From contig NZ_NOKT01000001.1 of assembly GCF_002237655.1 (NCBI RefSeq), positions 248,001-312,000 of the forward strand: 64,000 bases of DNA, in the 5' to 3' direction. Every line of letters starts with the position of its first letter. The first letter of the stretch is position 1. A program made the position numbers and the translations under genes. This DNA is from Streptomyces sp. XY006. Lineage in GTDB: Bacteria > Actinomycetota > Actinomycetes > Streptomycetales > Streptomycetaceae. Positions 59,750 through 64,000 of this stretch are shown one piece after another. The notes beneath the pieces were generated by a model. The model was not told where the DNA came from. It worked only from the letters and a program-made list of their open reading frames with translations, and made no database searches.

Positions 59750-60582
59750 CGTCCATGGCCTCCCACCCGACCGCCGCCGCACGGCGCCGCTGGGGCTCCA
59801 CCGTCGCCGGCGCGCTGATCCTGTGCGTCATGCTCTTCCCGCTGTACTGGATGGTCAACACCGCGCTCCAGCCCGCCTCGGGCCTGCTGGAGGTCGACCC
59901 CGTACCGGGCTCGCTCGACCTGTCCGGCTTCGCCAAGGCCATCGGCGACCAGGGCGGCAACCTGCTGACCTCGCTGGCGGTGTCGCTCGGGGCGGTGCTG
60001 ATCTGCCTGGCGATCGCGGCGCCCGCGGCGTACGGGCTGGCGCGGTTCGGGCTGCGCGGCTCGAAGACCATCGTGTTCGGCACGCTGATCACCCAGATGG
60101 TGCCGGGCATCGTCGTCGCCAACGCGCTGTACACCTCGTACGTCGACCTGGGCCTGGTCAACTCCTACGCCGGCCTGATGCTGGCGGACGCCTCGCTCGG
60201 CATCCCGTTCTCCATCGTGCTGATGCGCTCGTTCATGGTGTCGATCCCCGGCGAGGTCATCGAGGCCGCGCAGATGGACGGGGCCGGGCCGCTGCGCACG
60301 TTCCTCACGGTGGTGCTGCCGATGAGCCGCAACTCGCTGATCACATCGGGGCTGTTCGCGTTCCTGTTCTCCTGGAGCGACTTCATGTTCGCGCTCACCC
60401 TGAACACCACCGACGACGTCAAACCCGTCACGCTGGGCATCTACCAGTACATCGGCGCGCACGTCGGCGACTGGGGCTCGGTGATGGCCGCGTCCGTGCT
60501 CTCCGCGGTCCCGGCGGCGATCCTGCTCGTCCTCGCCCAGAAGTACATCGCCGCCGGCATCACCGGCGGTTCGGTCAAGTGA
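59746..60582 (+). CDS. Carbohydrate ABC permease (fourth importer, second permease)
   Basis: The protein is 278 residues. The GTG at 59746 overlaps the previous stop (GTGA); an ATG at 59755 with GGGGAA upstream is an alternative. Six helices (STVAGALILCVMLFPLYWMVNTA first), EAA loop IEAAQMDGAGPLRTFLTVVLPMSRN, and C-terminal YIAAGITGGSVK. No ATPase follows. Confidence 0.93.
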   Translation: MTSMASHPTAAARRRWGSTVAGALILCVMLFPLYWMVNTALQPASGLLEVDPVPGSLDLSGFAKAIGDQGGNLLTSLAVSLGAVLICLAIAAPAAYGLARFGLRGSKTIVFGTLITQMVPGIVVANALYTSYVDLGLVNSYAGLMLADASLGIPFSIVLMRSFMVSIPGEVIEAAQMDGAGPLRTFLTVVLPMSRNSLITSGLFAFLFSWSDFMFALTLNTTDDVKPVTLGIYQYIGAHVGDWGSVMAASVLSAVPAAILLVLAQKYIAAGITGGSVK

Positions 60583-60732
60583 GTCCCCGCGGTCGCCGCC
60601 GTGGCAAGCCTGACGGGAGGGGCCGCCGGGCCACGCCGCGGGTGAGGGTTAGGTGCGCGACGAGGGGATATACGCGTGCGTGACCGGGTGGACGCGGCCT
60701 CAGGGGTGGCCGTTCGGAGGGGCGGGTAGCGC

Positions 60733-63700
60733 GTGGAGGAGTCGGACGTGGCCGGACGGGCGCCGCGGCCCACGTCGGCCGGCGGTGACGTGTTCGCCGC
60801 CGACCGCGAGGTGGGCGGCGATCTCGCCCTGGTGGACTGGGCGGCCACCCCCCTCGGCCCGCCGGGGCAGTGGCCGCAGAGCCTGCAGACGGCCGTCAGC
60901 ATCCTGCTGTCCTCGCGCTTCCCCATGTGGATGGCCTGGGGCGAGCAGCTCACCTTTTTCTGCAACGCCGCCTACCGGCGCGACACCCTCGGCCGCAAGT
61001 ACCCGTGGGCGCTCGGACGGCCCGCGAACGAGGTCTGGGCGGAGATCTGGGACGACATCGGCCCCCGCATCGACACCGTGCTCCGCACGGGCGAGGCCAC
61101 GTGGGACGAGGGCCTGCTGCTCTTCCTGGAACGCTCCGGCTACAGCGAGGAGACGTACCACACCTTCTCCTACAGCCCGCTGCGCGACGACGCCGGAGCC
61201 GTGGTGGGCATGCTGTGCGTCGTCAGCGAGGACACCGACCGGGTGATCGGGGAGCGGCGGATGGCCACGCTGCGGGACCTGGGCTCGGACCCGACCGTGA
61301 TCCGCACCGAGCAGGAGGTGCTGGCCTTCACCGGCCGGCAGCTGGACCGCAACCGCAAGGATCTGCCCTTCACCCTGACCTATCTCTTCGACGAGGGCAC
61401 CGCCCGGTTGTCCGCCGCCACGGGCATCCCCGCGGGCCACCCGGCGGCACCCGCCGTCCTCCCGGCGGACGACCCGGACGCGCTGTGGCCGGCCGCGGCC
61501 CCGGCCCGGGGCGAGACGGTTCTGGTACCCCTGACCGGCGGTGCCTTCACCGACCTGCCCGCCGGGGACTGGCCCAAGCCGCCGCGGCAGGCGCTCGTGG
61601 TGCCGCTCGTGCAACAGGGCAGCGCCCCCTACGGCTTCTGCGTCGCGGCCCTGAACCGCTACCGCGAACTCGACGAGGGCTACCGGGGCTTCATCGAGCT
61701 GGCGGCCGGATACATCGCTTCCGGCATCGGCAGCGCCCGCAGCTATGAGGCCCAGCAGCGGCGGGCCGAGGAACTCGCGGAGCTGGACCGGGCCAAGACC
61801 GCCTTCTTCTCCAACATCAGCCACGAGTTCCGCACACCGCTGACGCTGATCATGGGACCCGTCGAGGATCTGCGCGGCCGGTTCGCCGACGCCGAGGAGG
61901 CCGTCCGGCAGGACCTGGACGTGGTGCACCGCAACGGCCTGCGGCTGGGCAAGCTGGTGAACACGCTGCTGGACTTCTCCCGCATCGAGGCCGGGCGCAT
62001 GCAGGCCTGTTACGCGCCGGTCGACCTGGCCGCGGTGACCGCGGAGCTCGCCAGCGTCTTCCGCTCGGCCGTGGAAAGAGCCGGGCTCGCCTTCGACGTG
62101 GACTGCCCGCCCCTGGACGAGCCGGTGTACGTCGACCGCGGCATGTGGGAGAAGGTGGTGCTCAACCTGCTGAGCAACGCCTTGAAGTTCACCTTCGACG
62201 GTTCGGTACGGGTCCGCGTGCGCCGGTCGGACACCCATGCCGTCGTGATCGTCTCCGACACCGGTGTCGGTGTGCCGGAGGCGGAGATGCCCCGGCTGTT
62301 CGAGCGCTTCCACCGCATCGAGAACGCCCGCTCCCGTTCGAACGAGGGCAGCGGCATCGGACTCGCCCTGGTGCGGGAACTGGTCGGGCTGCACGGCGGT
62401 TCGATCACCGCCGAGAGCCGCCCGGGCGAAGGCACCGCCTTCACCCTCCGGATACCGTTCGGGACCGCCCATCTGCCGCCCGGCTCCGTGGCGCCCGAGG
62501 CGAGCGGCGCCACCGTCTCGGCCACCGCCGACCCGTACGTCCAAGAGGCCCTGCGCTGGCTGCCGGTGAGCGACGGCGCGGCGGCCGACGGCGCGGCGGC
62601 CGACGGCGCCCGGCTGCCGCACGACGTCAACCCCCCGGTGCTGCCGGGACCTTCTGCCCGGGGCCGGGTGCTGGTGGCCGACGACAACGCCGACATGCGC
62701 GAGTACCTCTCCCGCACCCTCGCCGCGGGAGGCTACGAGGTGCACGCCGTCGCCGACGGCGTCGAAGCCCTGCAAGCCGTCCGCCGGGACGTGCCCGATC
62801 TCGTCGTCAGCGACGTCATGATGCCCCGGCTGGACGGGCTCGGGCTCCTGGCGCGACTGCGCGCCGACGCCCGCACGGCCGCGGTGCCCGTGCTGCTGCT
62901 GTCGGCGCGGGCCGGGCAGGAGGCGTCGATCGAGGGACTTCAGGCAGGCGCCGACGACTACCTGGTCAAGCCCTTCGCCGCCGCCGAACTGTTGGCCCGC
63001 GTACGGGCCAACATGGAGCTGGCCCGGCTGCGCGGCCATCATCTGCGCTGGCGCGCCGCGCTGATCGACTCGCTGCAGGAGGCGTTCTTCGTCTGCGACG
63101 ACGCCGGCTCCGTCGTGGAGATCAACACCGCCTTCACCCGCATCCTGGGCTACGGTCCCGAGGAACTGCCCTACAAGCCGGCCCACCCCTGGTGGCCGGA
63201 CGCCGCCGTCGATCCCGACGCCCACCGCCGGGTCGGAACGGCCTTCGCGACCCTGCTCGAACGCGACCAGGGCTCCTCCACCGTTCCCGTCACCCACCGG
63301 GACGGGCGACGGCTGTGGGTGGCCGTCACCTGGAACAAGGCACAGGACCCGGACACCGGGCGCCGGGTCACGGTCGGCACGCTGCGCGACGTCACGGCCG
63401 AACACCACGCCGTGCAGCGCACGACGGCGCTCGCGGCACTGAACACCGTGCTGTCCCAGGCCGCCAGCCTTCCCGAGGCGCTCGCCAGCGCCCTGACGGA
63501 ACTGAAGACCCTCTGGCGGGCGCGTTCCGTGCTGGCCGTCGTCTTCCACCCCGGCAATGTGCCGGCCCTGACCGCCACGGACCCGGACGCGAACTGGAAC
63601 GAACTCCCCCCGGAACGCCGCGACTTCCTCGAAGGACTGCGCGACCGGCCCCCGCTCACCCCGGTCATCGAGGGCAGCGGTGCGGGCGTCCTGCTCGAAC

Positions 63701-64000
63701 ACCCCGACGGACCACTGGCCGTCTGGATCGACCTGGGCGAACACCGGCCGTTCACCGCCGAGGACCAGGTCCTGCTCTCCCTGCTGGCCGGACGCCTCGC
63801 CCAAGGACTGGTCCGCGCACACCAGATCGACCAGCAGCGCGAGACCGCCATCGCGCTGCAACGCGCCATCCTGGGCCCGGCGCGGCTCCCCAACGGTTTC
63901 GCCGTCCGGTACGAGCCCGCCACGCCCCCGCTGGAAGTGGGCGGCGACTGGTACGACACCGTCGCCCTGCCGGACGGGCGGATCGGCATCGTCGTGGGCG
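60733..64000 (+). CDS. Hybrid histidine kinase with REC, PAS, GAF and SpoIIE phosphatase domains (C-terminus outside window)
   Basis: 1089 residues are visible with no stop by 64000. Order: PAS (about 35-185, PLGPPGQWPQSLQTAVSILLSS), GAF-like (about 195-340), HisKA with phospho-acceptor H364 (FFSNISHEFRTPL), HATPase (N box NLLSNALKF at 478-486, G boxes DTGVGVP and GSGIGLALV), a receiver domain with D694 (VVSDVMMPRLDG), a second PAS (about 775-890), GAF (about 900-1040), then the start of a SpoIIE/RsbU phosphatase (LQRAILGP, EVGGDWYDTVALPDG). A low-complexity DGAAADGAAADGA lies between kinase and receiver. The start used is GTG 60733; GTG 60748 is possible. A single protein could join phosphorelay sensing to control of an anti-sigma switch. 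Confidence 0.9.
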   Translation, partial: MEESDVAGRAPRPTSAGGDVFAADREVGGDLALVDWAATPLGPPGQWPQSLQTAVSILLSSRFPMWMAWGEQLTFFCNAAYRRDTLGRKYPWALGRPANEVWAEIWDDIGPRIDTVLRTGEATWDEGLLLFLERSGYSEETYHTFSYSPLRDDAGAVVGMLCVVSEDTDRVIGERRMATLRDLGSDPTVIRTEQEVLAFTGRQLDRNRKDLPFTLTYLFDEGTARLSAATGIPAGHPAAPAVLPADDPDALWPAAAPARGETVLVPLTGGAFTDLPAGDWPKPPRQALVVPLVQQGSAPYGFCVAALNRYRELDEGYRGFIELAAGYIASGIGSARSYEAQQRRAEELAELDRAKTAFFSNISHEFRTPLTLIMGPVEDLRGRFADAEEAVRQDLDVVHRNGLRLGKLVNTLLDFSRIEAGRMQACYAPVDLAAVTAELASVFRSAVERAGLAFDVDCPPLDEPVYVDRGMWEKVVLNLLSNALKFTFDGSVRVRVRRSDTHAVVIVSDTGVGVPEAEMPRLFERFHRIENARSRSNEGSGIGLALVRELVGLHGGSITAESRPGEGTAFTLRIPFGTAHLPPGSVAPEASGATVSATADPYVQEALRWLPVSDGAAADGAAADGARLPHDVNPPVLPGPSARGRVLVADDNADMREYLSRTLAAGGYEVHAVADGVEALQAVRRDVPDLVVSDVMMPRLDGLGLLARLRADARTAAVPVLLLSARAGQEASIEGLQAGADDYLVKPFAAAELLARVRANMELARLRGHHLRWRAALIDSLQEAFFVCDDAGSVVEINTAFTRILGYGPEELPYKPAHPWWPDAAVDPDAHRRVGTAFATLLERDQGSSTVPVTHRDGRRLWVAVTWNKAQDPDTGRRVTVGTLRDVTAEHHAVQRTTALAALNTVLSQAASLPEALASALTELKTLWRARSVLAVVFHPGNVPALTATDPDANWNELPPERRDFLEGLRDRPPLTPVIEGSGAGVLLEHPDGPLAVWIDLGEHRPFTAEDQVLLSLLAGRLAQGLVRAHQIDQQRETAIALQRAILGPARLPNGFAVRYEPATPPLEVGGDWYDTVALPDGRIGIVVG

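Noticed and set aside
60700..63861. 1053-residue frame on the minus strand opposite the hybrid kinase
   Set aside because: Antisense shadow; the kinase motifs on the plus strand are unambiguous.

Overview
The window is high-GC actinobacterial DNA, almost certainly Streptomyces. Coding frames have G/C at nearly every third position, GTG starts are common behind GGAGG-type ribosome-binding sites, and the families seen (SpoIIE-type phosphatases, LacI-controlled sugar importers without their own ATPase, HxlR/MarR/AraC/PucR regulators, Tat/lipobox sugar-binding proteins) are typical of that genus. No rRNA, tRNA, CRISPR array or intact insertion sequence was seen.

Layout. 0-6 kb: small accessory genes (VOC proteins, an AraC regulator, a secreted NucA/NucB-type DNase facing a Nin/ComJ-like protein across a shared terminator, a broken Nudix gene, a PPOX-type flavoprotein). 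This end has the least tidy coding structure. 6-12 kb: a 2H phosphoesterase, a GAF-SpoIIE phosphatase, an Old Yellow Enzyme with a strong operator and a nearby MarR gene, and a membrane protein joining a sigma-like/zinc-finger inside to a ricin-type lectin outside. 12-20 kb: a glycan-use regulon (secreted Asp-box glycosidase, GH2 enzyme, ABC importer, LacI repressor) tied together by one 18-bp operator found at both promoters. 20-23 kb: thioesterase/HxlR pair and a 16-bp tandem repeat array. 22-28 kb: a ceb-like beta-glucoside cassette (LacI, binding protein, two permeases, GH1) with twin operators. 28-31 kb: a 963-residue vWA-CHAT putative protease. 31-33.5 kb: PucR/CdaR regulator divergent from a secreted DUF4394 protein.

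33.5-46.2 kb is the most unusual part: two paralogous modules, each with an AtuA-like (DUF1446) protein, a DUF4387 protein and the same kind of MFS carrier. Module A (minus strand) adds an alpha/beta hydrolase and a second MFS protein, next to an FCD-GntR regulator. Module B (plus strand) adds a tartrate/malate-type dehydrogenase and a 2-hydroxyacid dehydrogenase and lies divergent to a LysR regulator. Three copies of the motif TGCTATAGCA mark the GntR targets. I read this as an undescribed hydroxy-acid or related carboxylate catabolic locus.

46-51.5 kb: a third sugar-type ABC importer, translationally coupled to a class V aminotransferase and facing an FCD-GntR regulator with a perfect 19-bp palindrome. 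51.5-55 kb: a coupled lipoprotein/membrane-protein pair of unknown role and an ABC-2/DUF3533-like membrane protein. 55-60.6 kb: a YicI-type GH31 alpha-xylosidase divergent from a fourth importer. 60.7 kb to the end: a very large hybrid histidine kinase that runs off the window into a SpoIIE phosphatase domain.

Overall this reads as a chromosome-arm-like nutrient-scavenging region: four importers, all lacking an ATPase gene (in Streptomyces the shared ATPase MsiK normally serves such systems), each paired with a glycosidase or amino-transfer enzyme and mostly with a local repressor and a recognisable operator.
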